Counted from the stretch's first letter, positions 20,320-33,199 are shown. The stretch: DNA of 64,000 nt from Clarkia xantiana subsp. parviflora (GCA_036873135.1 JAPTYO010000017.1:15934001-15998000), one strand, 5' to 3'. A program made the numbers and translations. Notes: generated by a model from the sequence alone, not told the origin.

Positions 20320-21036
20320 TGATGGGTCCAACTATGGCCGTTAGGCCCTTTAACGATGAGGAAACGGCAAATGGGCCCGGTGGGCTCTAAACGAAGGCCA
20401 AGATGGCCCAGACAAAGGGTCCCGATGTAGGGAGTCCCAATGATGAAGGGTCCCGACAGAGTCGGTCCCGACAGGTGAGCTAGAAGACCCCGAAAAGATG
20501 CCTCTAAGTAGGCCCCGATGATGAATCCCTGAGAATGATAGGCCCTGTCACGATGACGAGGGGCCCCGAGCGGTGACACAACGAAATAACTCTGGAGTCC
20601 CCTACGCTAGTCGGGACTCATTACCAGAGGTTAAAGGCCGAGATACGCGGGGCGTGGCCGAGATACGCGGAACGTGGTTAAGATACACGGGGCGTGGCCG
20701 AGATACGTGGGGCGTGGCCGAGATAAGCGAGATCATGGCCCAGATAGGCGGGATCACACCCGAGATACGCGGGATACGGGCTAACCACCCCTAACGGTTC
20801 ACCAGTTAACTGAGGTATCTCTTCGCCTATAAAAGGGCAAGAGGTCACCTCAGGTCAGTTACGTTGAATTACATTACTTGAGATTACTGCTTGCCAGTCC
20901 GTACGAAATACTCATTTAAGCATCGAAGAGGGATTCTAGGTCACCGCCCGGTCTATCCCCTCTTGCAGGATTGCGTGGAGCGAAGGAGCTAGGATCGCCG
21001 TCAAAGACTGTACCGGAGTTCCACCGTGATCCAACA
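20320..21036 (+). repeat. 3' LTR of element B
   Basis: Starts TGATGGGTCC and ends GATCCAACA (717 bp). It contains a run of CCCGA-containing short repeats, a 20-bp GC-rich array (20636-20745) and the TATA box CTATAAAAG at 20827-20835. Confidence 0.95.
20636..20745 (+). repeat. 20-bp GC-rich array upstream of the LTR TATA box
   Basis: About five copies of GCCGAGATACGCGGGGCGTG, ending some 80 bp before the TATA box. The same array, with different copy number and drift, is in every LTR of this family: 12648-12735, 44232-44335, 45555-45665 and 55885-55993 (both inverted), and 62582-62690. Confidence 0.85.
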
Positions 21037-21780
21037 CCTGGGTGTCTGAAATCTTTAATGGAAATTTGCTCCATATGTGAATGGATCTGTTGCATGTCCT
21101 GATTTTCCTATTCCATCTAGAAAACACAACTTGTATATGTGGACAACTGGCGGAAAGTACATGCCCCTGAATCTCTGACGGAAGGCACCAACAATAATGT
21201 TTTCTTTGCTTGACATCTAAAATGTTCATTGATCAGCACATTGAATCTTCACGAGACTCTCGATGATCTCTTGATATTTTCTCATCTCCGGACATGACCG
21301 ATCTCAATAGGAGATGCCCCTTGATTACCACCGACCGGTTTAGACCTCACCGTAAACGAATATACGGCTTGGTTCGGGACGCGTATGAATTTCACACATG
21401 GTATGTGGAATTTTGGCAGGTAAGTTCTTTAAAGCAGTCACGTTTCACGTGGATGCGACCTCGTCGAAGTGGTCATCTGATCTGTAAAAAGAGTAGGGAC
21501 ACTCAAATCTTAAGGAAAAATCAAGTATAATTTATCATACCTGAGTGTTGTATATCCCGAATGCGGAACTTGTTCTCCGTGCAACTCGATGGCCGCATGT
21601 TCTTTTTTGTTGCCCCATTTGACCGGCAGAACTTGTATATACAAGATACCTAACCAAGGGTACCTGAAAAGACCAAACATGTAAGTTAGTATAAATAATA
21701 AAAGAAGTCATGCATGATTTTCGGAAAACTTCTAATGTCATTCATTTCATAATTTTGATTACATTTCAGAAAGAATCAAA
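21037..21780. other. Unassigned sequence right of element B
   Basis: No gene is recognised. On the minus strand there are splice-like signals (a TCAG followed by GTATGA near 21540, and a TTACAG) around short open blocks, which could be exons of the disrupted Ogre-like element H. No family is recognised in the translations. Confidence 0.35.
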
Positions 21781-22039
21781 ATTTATGATCTAAGGTGTTT
21801 TGCACTAGCATGGAGTTCGCTAAGTGCATTATCTAGCTCGAACGCAGGACAGATGTTCAAAACAAAGTTTTTTTAAAAGGATTTTATTGTCCTTTGTTTA
21901 AACTCGAATGGTCGCACTCAACTGCACATTTAAACTATTTTCTCAAAAAATATAATCAAATCTCTTTTTTTTTAAACGCTAACTCACGCGAAGGTTGAGA
22001 CGATCTAGCCGAAAAAATGCAATACACCTTGGATAAAAC

Positions 22040-23040
22040 GAATGACACTTTGATATTTTTTTTAAATGATCATGCATACTCTAAAGTTAAAGTTTTACTG
22101 ATAAGAAACTTACAACTTACAACCGGTTTACCTGAATGACACATATGGAATGTATGTACAAAATGAAAAATCCAGGTAAATATTTAAAAAAAAAAAAATG
22201 CAAATGCAATGCATGTTTGGAATTAGAAGCTCAACAACTAAGAGAAGATTTACAATCTATCAAAAAAAGAATCGTTTTTCCTAAAACAATGCCTATGAGA
22301 TGTACATGAGATGCATACTTGAAATGAAATTTCTACAGTTAAGGAAATTTACAAGTTATCTGAAAAGTATTTTTTTTTGTTTTTTTTTTTCTTTTTTTAA
22401 CGAGGAAAAATTCAATGCATCTTGGTTGCTCAAAAATAAAAAATAAAAAATCATGTGAAAAGTTTTTTTTTTTTTTTTTTGAATAGGATGCATATGAGAT
22501 GCACAAAAACAAATACAAGATGCAAACTTACAGCTAAGAAAAATTACAATTTACCTGATAATTTTTTTTTCGAAAATAATGCATAAGAAATGCACGTCTT
22601 TTGAAAAAAAAAAATTCAGGTAAAATGTTTTATTAAACAAAGAGCCCTAAAACTAAGAGAGCTTACGATTCATCTAAATTTTTTTAAAAAAAATTAATGC
22701 ATATTGGATGCATAATTTAGAATAAAACAATTCAGGTAAATTTTTTTTTTTAAAAAAGATGCATATGAAATGCACGTTCGAAATTAGAAGCTCTAATAGC
22801 TAAAGAGGAATTACAATTTTTCCTAAAATGTTTTTTTTCAAAAAAAGTAATGCATACGTGACGCACTAACCAAAATTACAACTCACCTAAAGAGTTTTTT
22901 TAAAAAAAAAACAATGCGTATGAAACGCAGGTTTAAAATAAAAAATTCAGGTAAGAGGTTTTTTTAAATGTTCGGAAAGAAAATTTCTAAATGACTAACT
23001 ACTTAGCTGAAAAAAGTTTTTTTTTAAGTGCAATGAGATG
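22040..23040. repeat. AT-rich degenerate tandem repeats
   Basis: About eight or nine diverged copies of a unit near 110-130 bp. Its landmarks are ATGCATATGAGATGCAC-like words, TTACAATTTACCT-like words, and runs of 8-20 T or A. It lies in the leader side of element H. No coding potential is seen. Confidence 0.7.
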
Positions 23041-23500
23041 AATGCATGAGAAATAAAAGTTATACAAACAGTCGCATGATAACATTTACAACAAAAAACA
23101 TATCATGTTAGGGGGGGTAAAAAAATGTGTGGCTTTGCTCTACAAGGTAGGTTCCACTGATAGGTTCCCGACATGGTGGTTTCCTCACCTCATTAGGAAT
23201 CATAAGACCTTCACAAGCGATTAGAGTTTTTCCGAGCCGTACCGGCGGCCCAGCCGCTCCGGTCGTACCGTACTAAACCTTCGGGGTTCCTAGTCGCCCT
23301 GGGTTTTAGGCGTTTTGGTGATTATTCTAAAGTGGGTGCGAATTCAAATAATGCCACACAAAGAAAATGTCAATTAATTACTCTAAAAATATGTACCTGT
23401 CACACAAAAAATAAAGTTAGAATGGTGAAGATAATAAAATATGAAAACTCAAAAAAACATGGCAATAAGCGAATACAATGAGCCCGAACCCTCTAAATTG

Positions 23501-23517
23501 TCCCCAGCAGAGTCGCA
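23501..23517 (-). other. Primer binding site of element H
   Basis: TGCGACTCTGCTGGGGA on the minus strand, a few bases inside the LTR. One base differs from the usual TGGCGACTCTGCTGGGGA of Ogre-type elements. Confidence 0.75.
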
Positions 23518-23520
23518 AAT

Positions 23521-25072
23521 TGTCGGACCTAAAATATGACCTAAGGCGATTACGTTTTGAAAAACCTGCAATTTTGAAAGAGTCGCCACTAGTTAATTAT
23601 CAGGCTAACTATAATCCTAAATTTCTTAGGGAATAACGAATTAAACACCTTGGTAGCAAATCGGTCTACGATCAGAAATTCGAGTTCAGGGGTTCTATTA
23701 CGAATTAAAAAAAAATTATTTTTAACTACACCCTGTCAGTATTCAATTCACTAAATTGCCACTACTAATTAATTATCAACTACAAACTCATTCTAAATAA
23801 AAACAAAACAAAAACCTAAAAGCTCTAAAAAGTACAAATATCAATACAAAACCTAATATATTCAATACACAATTTATGCAATTAATTATGTACTTAGTTA
23901 ATTAAACTAAACTAATTAAATTCAAACTAATTGATTAAGCCTAATATAATAATATTAATAATAATAATAATACAAAAAAAAACAAAAAAACGTACTTTAC
24001 CTGCAACAAAGGACATCAACAGAGAAGTCCAGCGGTGGAATGTGTTTGACAGCAAGTAGCGGACCAAATTTCAGTCGGAATCAGAGTTGGACGGTGAGGA
24101 GTCGACGGGCAGTGCAGACGACCGACCAGGGCCGGGGCGGAGCACCGGACGAGCGGACGACCGGAGCTCCTGGGGACGACGGCTTCGCAGGAAGGACAAG
24201 AGCAGCGGCAGGCGAATCTAGTATCGATTCCGGCGACGAACATGGCGGCGTGGCTGTAGCGTGCGAGCTGGAAGCACCGGAAACGACGGTGGTTACGAAT
24301 CGACTCCGGCAGGGATGGGCGGTTCGGAGAGCGGGCATCTTTCAGGGCAGGAGCAGGGCGAAATCTGGCGGAGGTCGACGCACGGGCGGCGGAGTGTAGC
24401 GGCGGAGTGTAGTGACGGAGGGACGACGAAGCTTCGGGCGGTAGCCCCGGCGAGGAAGGCGGTCCGGTGACGATGCAATTGCAGGTCACTGGTCTGACCG
24501 GAGCGGAGTCGACTGGGACTGGTCGGCGGAGGTCACAGGTTGGCTGCTGGAGATTGATGGTTTGCCGGAGGTTGCTGCGGGATGTTGGAAGGCTTGGGCG
24601 ACAGGGCGGTCCGACGAGCCATGGTAGTCCTCGACGGAAGTTGGAGATGGGCACTCCGGCGTGAGGTCTACGCGCAGGGCTGAATTCCGAAGAAACAACG
24701 AGGAGATGGAGAGAGCGTGAGGAGAGAGGAAGAGAAAAAAAAAGTATTTTTCAAGCTAATCTAGGTTTTTTTTATTCATTTTTTGTTGTGTCCCTTTACA
24801 TATAAATCACCAATCTATTTATACTAATCTAAGGTTAAGCTAACTAGGAAATAAATATTACAGATTTATTCTAACCATAAATGCTAAATATTCAGAAAAT
24901 ATACTCTAAATATTCAACAAATATTCTCTGCAATAAATACAAATAACTATCCTAATTTATGCCAGTCCTATCTTTAGAAACTTCGCGACCATATTTAAAT
25001 AATTCATTTTTTTGATGCGTCACATATGACATTTTGAACGTGCTATGTGCGGACCAAAATTAGGTGTTTACA
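23521..25072 (-). repeat. 5' LTR of element H
   Basis: About 1552 bp, from TGTAAACACC (minus sense, at 25072) to GGTCCGACA (at 23521). A TATA box TATAAATA is at 24816-24823 on the minus strand. Downstream of it lies a block of about 600 bp with very high GC (24060-24660) in an otherwise AT-rich LTR. This block is open on both strands for up to about 210 codons, but the translations (Arg/Pro/Ser/Gly-rich) look like by-products of base composition. Confidence 0.75.
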
Positions 25073-27094
25073 GATTACTCGAAAACCAAGGGTATACACA
25101 ACACCAAAGGGGGAGATAAATTCTAACTCCCAGGCCAACAAACGGAAAATGACACATCATTGAAAAACAAAGAATGATTCACTAGTCATCACAACGGCCA
25201 CCAAAAGCTTCAATAATGGAAGGATACCGGTTTTGCATGAGCAACTTCATACAAGCGGGAGACACCCAGATAACAAGTAATGCCTAGGCATAGTGTCAGC
25301 ACCGTCGTCTCCCAGCTTACACACCAAAGGGCGATCCGAACCAGAAAATAATAAAAAGAAAAACCGTGCATTACCAAGAAGGCATTATGAAAACCCCTCA
25401 AGCCTAAAGGCCAAGAGGAAAACAAAGCCACTCACGGCAGGCAGAATAAACAATAGAGAAGCTTGAACCCTGAGAATGTATGTAAATAAACATCAAAAGG
25501 AGAGGTAACCGACCTTACGGACCTCCGAGCCCGACTCAGAGCAGTCGTTATCGGACCCACCCATCCAATACACGACCTCACTACTTGGATCCACTGTCCG
25601 GACTCAACAACTCGGTCCGCCGTGGTTGAACAAGACCATCAATTTGATCCACCCTCCCTCAGGAAACATCTCAAAAAGATAAACAAACATGTCCAAGAGG
25701 TGTATTCAGGGACAAAATCTCGAAAAAGACACTCAAGGTTAGAGCTTCACTCTTGAAAAATGTGCTTAACATCCCACTGAAGAAATTCTAGGAAGTAATA
25801 AGCAAGTGGAGGCACCATTTAAATGGCATCCAACCGCCACCGCGGAGCATACAAAAACTATTAACAAAGGAGGGGGAGACTTAAACTCCACCTACCTAAA
25901 CGACTGAAAGCAAAAAAAGGCAGGAAGCACATTAGTTCTAGACGACTCACCTACTACGCAAATCCATAGAGGAACACCAACCGACCTATGCGATCTTACA
26001 TAACTATAAGAAAAGGTGGCTACACTAAAGGAACATTAATCATGAGTGATACCAGCAGGCTTATCCCAACCAAGAGCATACTCCAATCAGAGAAGAAACA
26101 TTCCTCATTGCCAGCACCAAACTCTAAAGACACAAGACTTACATAAGAGATAGTGCCACAACTAGAATATGAAAAAGGGGATAAAACTCCCATCAAGGTC
26201 CTTAGGGCATGATAAGAGTTCTCTAAGCTCAACCAAGGAAGGGGTAACTCCTACTTCAAAATCATTAACATTAATATTTGAGCAAGGAATCAACATTGAG
26301 TTCAAGCTCAAATTTAAGGCAAACCAATCCACAACTCAACACCTTGGGAAGTAAGGTTTCAAGATCGACCCTTACACTAGACGCGCATCTTCACCAAGTG
26401 CATTGTCAGTGAATGGTAACAAATATTTCTTTGACATACCATCAAGAGGATAATCCCAATAAAGGGGGCATCGGTGGATAATCGTGCCTTTAAGATTATA
26501 CGACAAACACTTAGTAAATGAAGGTTACAACAAAGGAAAAGAAGGGGAACCGGTTGTTTTGACATCTGTCACCCACGTATACGTCCGTAACACAAGCGCA
26601 ACTTCTAATGAAGTTAGAATACAAGGCATAGCCAATACGAGCGAAACCCCATGGAAAATCACGAGACAACACCTGCAAACCTAAAGGAAAACATCATTTT
26701 TAAGTTCAAGTACCAATTCAAGGAGAGCTTACAATCAAGATTTGAGATGGGAGGAACATGACCAAGGTGACGCTCCCTAAAAGAATTGAAAATACTCCAA
26801 CGTAAAAGTAAAGGCGAAGCACACCAAGTCCCACAACACTTCAAGAAAATTACTACAATCCAATCGCACCCCCGAATCTGACGCAAGGCATACTGATCAG
26901 ACTCACAAGTCTGAAACACAGCTTCAAGTTAAACAACTCGAGACACTACCGTATGTGCAAGATTTTCGAATGAAAAGAAACCCTTTCCAAGAAACGTTAG
27001 TCCTATTCAATCCTCACAACAAAGCGTTTTTGCCTAAATGCAAGGACGAGGGGGAAAGAATGTAAACCCTTCCACGTATACAGGCACCGCACGT
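25073..27094. other. Unassigned repeat-like sequence
   Basis: No gene or LTR is recognised. The texture (words such as AAGGGGGAGATAA, short purine-rich stretches, no open frame above 90 codons) is like the interior of the non-autonomous element G, so this may be part of a similar element. This is a resemblance only. Confidence 0.35.
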
Positions 27095-27851
27095 TGTTGT
27101 AGGATTATGGAAGATTAATACAACGTAAATTAACAAGGTACATGCTAGTAAACACATTACACAGCGCAAAAAGAGGCACATACCTATTCGAAATTTACCG
27201 AAGTGTATGACCTTCTAGGGTAGTTCACGATCCGTCGGAAGGTTCCCTTAAGGGTTCTTTTTAAGGAAGACCTACGCGGATTTTTCTCAACAGAAAAGCT
27301 TCTTGTCGATTCTTCTGCAGGGATGGATCTCCGGAGTAATCTGCCCGAAGCAATTTGGTACCTCCTGTGCACTTGTGAGCTTCGGCCAAAACACTATATG
27401 GAGGAGGGATTTATTTTGTCTCACCGAAAAAGTGATTAAGTGATTAAGTAATTAACCTTTTTCATAAAACCTAACACTCCCTATTTATAGGAGGAGCAAA
27501 GTGGACAAAAGTCCACTTTGCCCCTAGTGTGTTCCGGCAGGACTATTAGAGTTAAGGAGGCCCAATTTCAGGCCTCTCATGTCAATTATGATTTTAGGCT
27601 AGGCTCAAAATCCCTAATGTGACATTACCCAATTGTCTCAAGTAACTGACTAATATTAATGGGCTCTCTTTTACGGCGGCGCAATCCATAAATGCTAATA
27701 GCTCCCACTCACCGGTATGGGGGGTCACTGTTAATATGTTGTCGACCAACACATCAACATTTTTTCTTCGATCCAGCCCTGCATCCGAATAGTTCATACG
27801 TAAGGCATTGTGCTAATCATCTGTTAGGAGTGTCGTAACGCCCGCGGAACA
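27095..27851 (-). repeat. Diverged Ty1/copia LTR, solo or truncated
   Basis: Alignable along its length with the LTR at 27873-28638: the same order of words, including GTACATGCTAGTAA, AGTGGACAAAAGTCCACTTT, GGCCCAATTT and ATCTGTTAGGAGT. It begins TGTTGTAGG and ends GCGGAACA. Only 21 bp separate it from element E. No primer site is seen on its left, so it looks like a solo LTR or a cut 3' end. Confidence 0.7.
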
Positions 27852-27872
27852 TTGATTAACCATGTATAATCA

Positions 27873-28638
27873 TGTTAGATTATAGGGAGTAATCACTAAG
27901 GATACTAAATCACGGTACATGCTAGTAATCGAAATTACGCAACGGAAGATTCGCACATACCTCAAAATATGTCTATAGTCCAAATATCCTTCCTGTAGGG
28001 AGTTCACGATCCTCTGGTCGGCACCCGTAGAGGTTCTGTTTAAGGAAGCCTTACGCGGTATGTTCTCCACAACAAAGCCTCTGATCGATTCTTGGCAGGG
28101 GACAGATCTTTGGACTGTTTGCTAGAAAGCAAATTGGCACACCCTTTGGTGGGGAGTGGTTCGGCCGAATATAGGTGTTTCTGGGGGAGGGTTTTCTCTC
28201 AAAACACCACTTAAAGGGAATTGTGATTAACCTTTATAAAACCCCTAACTCCCCATATATATAGGAGGAGTAAAGTGGACAAAAGTCCACTTTACCCCTA
28301 CTAGGTATTTCGGCCAGCCACATGTATAGGGAGGCCCAATTTTGGGCCTCTCATGTCAACTGAGATTTAGGTCTGGCCCAATTCCCTAGTATGACATTTA
28401 CCCAATTAACTTAGGTAAAATATACATATAATGGGCTTCCATTTACGGCGCCCATCACCATATGCTTACAACTACCACTCGCCGGAATGGGAAGGTGCCT
28501 GTTAATGTATTGTCGTCCAAATCTGCATCAACATTTCACTCCTTCGATTTGGTCCTTGTTTCCGAAAAGTTCATACGAGGTTTGTATCCGGGCATCGTGC
28601 TACTCATCTGTTAGGAGTATTGTAGCGCTCGCGGAACG
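27873..28638 (-). repeat. 3' LTR of element E
   Basis: Starts (plus view) TGTTAGATTATAGGG and ends about GCGGAACG. The T-rich run 28639-28655 would be the polypurine tract on the minus strand. It matches 43291-43888 closely. A TATATATA box is near 28255-28263, next to an inverted repeat AAAGTGGAC-AAAA-GTCCACTTT. Confidence 0.8.
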
Positions 28639-29585
28639 TTGATTCCCTTTTTTCCAATCAACCTGTTATAAACAACATTTATATAGTACCGCGCTATATC
28701 CTAGGTCAACTGATAATTCTCCTTTTGCCTAATCTCCATATAGGAACACTTCTCCAAGGCATTCGTACAAGTATTCACAACCTTCAACTAATATGTGGTT
28801 AGTGGCCACCTAGTGAATACAAGATTTGGTGAATTACATGTGAACTTGACCATCCCCATCGCTCATATCCTTAGTCAAACCCAACCGGTTTCCAATGATG
28901 TGGTCACTGGCCTTTTTGTTCAGCACTACGCTTGTACGCCGGGAAGAGCGCATTGAGCCTGACCATAGATATGAGTTTTGAGTCCGTGAGGATACTTTAG
29001 GTGCCTCCTCATAAGGCTCTTGGGATCAATCACACGCTCGAGGTGAAGAAGTTTGTGCCCGCCAGAATCACGAGGATTCCTTCTTAGCACAACCGAGCTG
29101 TGACCCCGTGGTCGAACGTGGCATGCGTAGTATGAAGCACGCGTTGATATCATACCTAAACCTTTTGGGTTGAAAAGAAAGGGATATGTCAATCATGATA
29201 TCACAGATTCTCATCTGGCCCAAAATGTGGTTTAATGACGAACGAAGTTCATCACGACGATATGCAAAACAAAGATCGTGTTGAGTTACTTCGAAACTAG
29301 ATAATCGTCTTGCTTAATCAGGTTTATCCCCCTGATTCTTAGCTAGTCTTGCCTGGTAGAGGCCTCTCTCCACCGCAAGACGACCGTACCTGTGTGACGA
29401 GGTAAGGCCCACATTCGACATAGTTTGGCAGAGGATTGCGTCCTCCTAGGACTTAGTTTATAGACCGTAAATCTGATGTAATAAAAACATTATGACGCCG
29501 ATTGATCATAAACTCAGTTGCAATTCTTTCGCTTACAAAATGTAACTTTCTAATATCAAAATGTTATCACAGATACATGTCATTT
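28639..29585 (-). other. 3' untranslated region of element E
   Basis: No gene. Homologous to 62943-63661 next to element F. E carries about 200 bp (roughly 28945-29135) that F lacks; in F the ends are joined at a short repeat around GTACGC. Confidence 0.7.
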
Positions 29586-31120
29586 CTAAACCCTACGCAA
29601 TCTAAGCAGTTTTACGTGCTTTTCGAATATCTCCCTGCGTAGTGGTTTAGTTAATGGGTTTGCAATTAAATTATCAGTGGACAAGTATTCCATAGTGATT
29701 ATATTGTCTTCTACCATAGATTTAGCATAGAAATATTTCACATCAATGTGTTTGGTCCTACTATGGTACTTCGGATTCTTAACTGCCGCAATGGCTACTT
29801 GATTGTCAGAGAAGACCTTCACAGGTTTATTCTCGACATCGCCACCAAGAAGTGTAGGTAGAAGCCTTTTGAGCCAGACCGCTTCTTGTGCATTCTTAGA
29901 GAGAGCTACGAATTTCGATTCCATCGTGGACAGCGCGACACAGGTATGCTTCTTGCTCGTCCATGAAATGGCGACATTAGCAAGGAGGAACACTCCCCTG
30001 TGGTGGACTTACAATCATCTGGATCGCCACCATGGTCGACGTCACTGTAACCGGTCAATTCTAACTTCTTGCCCTCATAGCACAGAGCGTAGTCGGCAGT
30101 ACCTTTCAGACAACGAATTATTCGTTTTACAGCTTTTAAATGTTGATAGCCAGGATCTGATTGGAAACGGGCTTCTAGTCCCACGACGTAACAGATATTC
30201 GGACGGGTGCATTAAATGGCGTACATCAAACTACCGGGCATGCTTAAATATTCTGCACCCTTCATTTGTTCACGCTCTGCCAAGTTATTGGGGCTGTCTC
30301 GTTTTGACAGTGCACACCCAAATACCACCGGCGTATCCACGGGTTTGGCATCCTATAATCTGAATCTTTTCAACAGATTGTTTATTTAAGCTTCTTGAGA
30401 TTAGCATAATTTCCGGGTAGCCCGATCTCTGGCAATCTTAATGCCTAAGATATACATGGCATCTCCCATGTCCTTCATCTCAAATACAGATGGCAACCAG
30501 GACTTTGACTTGTTCATAAAACTCACGTCGTTTGCGTCAATAAGTATGTCGTCTACGTATAAGGTTAAGATGACATACTTAGACCCGGAGGTCTTATAAT
30601 AGACGCACGGATCCTCGTGAAGATTCACAAATCTGTTTCCTACGATTTCCTCGTGGAATTTGCGGTACCATTGTCGAGACGACTGTTTAAGACCATAAAT
30701 GGACATTTGGATTTTACAAACTTTACGTTCGTTACCATGAGTGATGAAACCTCCTGGTTGCTCTATGTAGATCTCTTCCTCCAGGTTTCCATGGAGGAAT
30801 GCGGTCTTAACATCCATTTGGTGCAGCTCAAGATCGAGACATGCAACCAAGGCCAGAATAGCCCGTAATGTGGTGTAACGCACAATGGGTGATTATGTTT
30901 CGTCAAAATCCACTCCGTGAAGTTAGGTATATCCTTTCGCAACAAGTCGGGCTTTGTATCGCTCGACCTTTCCATCAGCAGTGAGTTTCAATTTAAGAAC
31001 CCACTTTGCTCCTATGGCTCTGTGGTTAGCCGGTAAATCAACCAAAGACCATACCATATTGGCTTTCATTGATGAGATCTCTTCCTCCATTGCATTCCTC
31101 CATTCTTTTGCTTGAGGTCC
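29586..31120 (-). pseudogene. Element E RT and RNase H (Ty1/copia)
   Basis: Fragments in several frames. RT: the MDVKTAFLHGNLEEEIYIEQP-type block, SIYGLKQSSRQWY and LYVDDILI (30401-30883). RNase H: GYSDVDHGGD followed by KSTTG (29906-30184), then SWTSKKH, ALSTMESKFVAL, VFSDNQVA and the C-terminal NPLTKPLRREIFEKH (29586-29993). Stops and shifts occur near 31121, 30905, 30400, 30355, 30215 and 29985. It copies RNA into DNA in an active relative; this one is dead. Confidence 0.9.
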
Positions 31121-32938
31121 TTACAACGCTTGGTGAAGCGTTACTGGTTCGTTAATAGATGTTAGAGTGAAGATTTCTCCTCTCTCGATGAGATACTTCC
31201 TAGGAGAAGTTCGATGCCTTTGACTACGTCTAGGCTCGTTGCCCCTACATTGACTTTGTACATTACTCCCACTTGGAACAATGCTTCTTATCGGAGCATC
31301 ACTCCCACTGGGAACAAGGGCAGTGCTTGAACCTTGACCTACAACCTTCCTCGGACGACCTTTTGGTCTCGGGATCCTATCCCCGAGATGAATTCCTTGA
31401 TCACTAGGACCTGGAACCAAGTTGGTCGGAGTACTTCCACTAGAAACAATGGGCAGTATTGGTGGTTGTGGTGACGGTCCGGCTACATGATTATCAGGCT
31501 CAACTTGATTCGTCTCTGCGGCAACAGCGATTTGTGTGGCAGGGTTTGGTCCTCCCACTGGATATATAATGAAAATGTTTTCATTATCATTAACCATGTC
31601 ATTCACTTGTGTTTCCGGTTCAAATCTCCCACTCGAAGTAAGTGGGACCTGATCATCTATGTTATCCTTCTCTAGTTTTATCAATATCTCATCTGTTTTA
31701 ATCTCGCCAAGCCTTGGGAATTCGTCCTCAAGGAAAGTTACGTCTCTGGATTCATATTCGACCACGCCACTATTTTCTTGAGACGACACGAATACGTAAC
31801 CCTTAGAGTTCTCTGAATATCTTATAAAGATACTCTTTTGTCCTCTGGGTCCTAACTTGCCGAAACGGCTGCCAGTCTTATGTGTATAGGCAGCGCAAAC
31901 CCAAGGTCGCAATCTGGTGAGATCTAATTCCCTTCCATACCACAGCTCATATGGCGTTGTGTCTACCGCTTTGGTTAGGAAAAGGTTTGCTACATGAGTG
32001 GCAGTCAATAAAGCATCACTCCAATAGGAGATACGTAATTGTGCCTGCGACATCATGGTTCTGACCATGTCTAGGAGTGTTCGATTACGACGTTCAGCCA
32101 CACCATTCTGCTGTGGTGTGTTGGGGATTGTCGTTTGACGGGCTATTCCTCTTTCTTTGCACAACTTGTCAAACTCATTAGAGAGATATTCTCCACATCT
32201 ATCAATGCGTAAGGTTTTCACCTTTTGCTCCTATTGATTCTCTACGAGGTTTAGAAAGTTTCTAAAGCAATCTATTGCCTCGGATTTACGAGCAATCAAA
32301 TGAGTAAACCCATCATGGGTATAGTTGTCAATGAATGTTACGAAGTATCGTTTTCCATTCCTAGCGGTTACACTCATTGGTCCACAGACGTCGGAGTGAA
32401 TCAACTGCAATGGATACTTGGCTCGTTGAGCTTCTCCAAACGGTTTGCTGGTGGACTTTCCAGCTTGACAATCATGGCAAGTGTGTTTAATCACATTGCT
32501 GGTGCCAGGAAAAACCTCTCTTCGAGCTAATGAATGGACCCTATTGTAGCTTATATGTCCCAGCCTCGCATGCCATCCGGATGCGTCAGTTTCTGCTTCC
32601 CAGGAGGATAATGCATACATTCTATTCGAAACTACACTTCCATTCAAATCAATGATAAAGAGACCATAAGAGGAATAGACATGCCCAAAGAAGACATAAC
32701 CTTTGTTGACACGAATAAAGTTCTTCTCAAATGATAAAATGTATTTATTATTCATTAGAGCAGAAACATAAACAACATTTCTACGGATTCTAGGAGCAAA
32801 AATGACATTTTCAAGTAGCATGGTCCTGCCATTGTTCATAAATAATTTGCAGTTCCCTACTCCTATGACTTCAACTTGTGAGTTGTCGCCAATGTATAGC
32901 CTCTTAGAATGCTTTGGCAATCGTCTAAACTTGGCAAT
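31121..32938 (-). pseudogene. Element E protease end, GAG-pre-integrase and integrase (Ty1/copia)
   Basis: Starts in the last part of the protease (LYIGDNSQVEVIGVG), then the pre-integrase zinc motif (WHARLGHISYNRVHSL... CHDCQAGK), the integrase core (HSDVCGPM, FIDNYTHDG), a TAG at 32231-32233, then DRCGEYLSNEFDKLC, PQQNGVAERRNRTLLD and the linker to RT. The two parts are in the same phase, so the TAG is the only lesion across about 1.7 kb. The catalytic positions D, D and E are recognisable; the second is in an IDRCGEY context, where TDNGGEY is usual. Confidence 0.9.
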
Positions 32939-33199
32939 CTTTCCATTGTCGTTATGCGTCTAATGTTCCGAGGAACTCATGCTTGCATACATAATTCTAC
33001 TTCCAAGTAAATTATCAAATGCAAATACATCCTCAACATTTCAGCATACGTGTCAAACATGAAAATTCCACAACAATCATACATGTTTGGCGACTGGTTT
33101 TCGATTTTAAAATAATTTTAAACATTAGGGGCTAATTTGCAATTCATTCTTATATTCAATCACGCAACATCCTAGACATGAATCCTAGACTTTCTCAAC
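32939..33199 (-). other. Remnant upstream of element E pol
   Basis: Short noncoding-looking stretch where gag and the protease start are expected; none is recognised. It ends at the TCAAC (33195-33199) target duplication of element G. Confidence 0.6.

Larger units (their letters stand above)
12647..21036 (+). mobile_element. Element B: Tat-type (Retand-like) LTR retrotransposon, 5' LTR cut by element A
   Basis: Order on the plus strand: remnant 5' LTR, primer site, gag, protease-RT-RNase H-second RNase H-integrase (all broken), tandem array (18540-19255), antisense mini-gene (19398-19799), polypurine tract, 3' LTR (20320-21036). The 5' part of the left LTR was displaced when A inserted. CCTGG at 21037-21041 is the likely target duplication on the right; its partner is off window. 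Confidence 0.9.
21780..25072 (-). mobile_element. Element H: 5' end of an Ogre-like Ty3/gypsy retrotransposon
   Basis: Minus-strand order: LTR (25072-23521), primer site (23517-23501), a leader with a GC-rich block (about 23100-23300), then AT-rich repeats. The long LTR, the GACTCTGCTGGGGA primer site and the long leader are typical of the Ogre/Tat group. No gag or pol is present. The element continues or is interrupted to the left, where element B was inserted or joined. The left limit is uncertain. Confidence 0.65.

Noticed and set aside
24016..24654. 212-codon minus-strand frame in the LTR of element H
   Set aside because: Explained by very high GC content; several frames are open on both strands and no domain is recognised.
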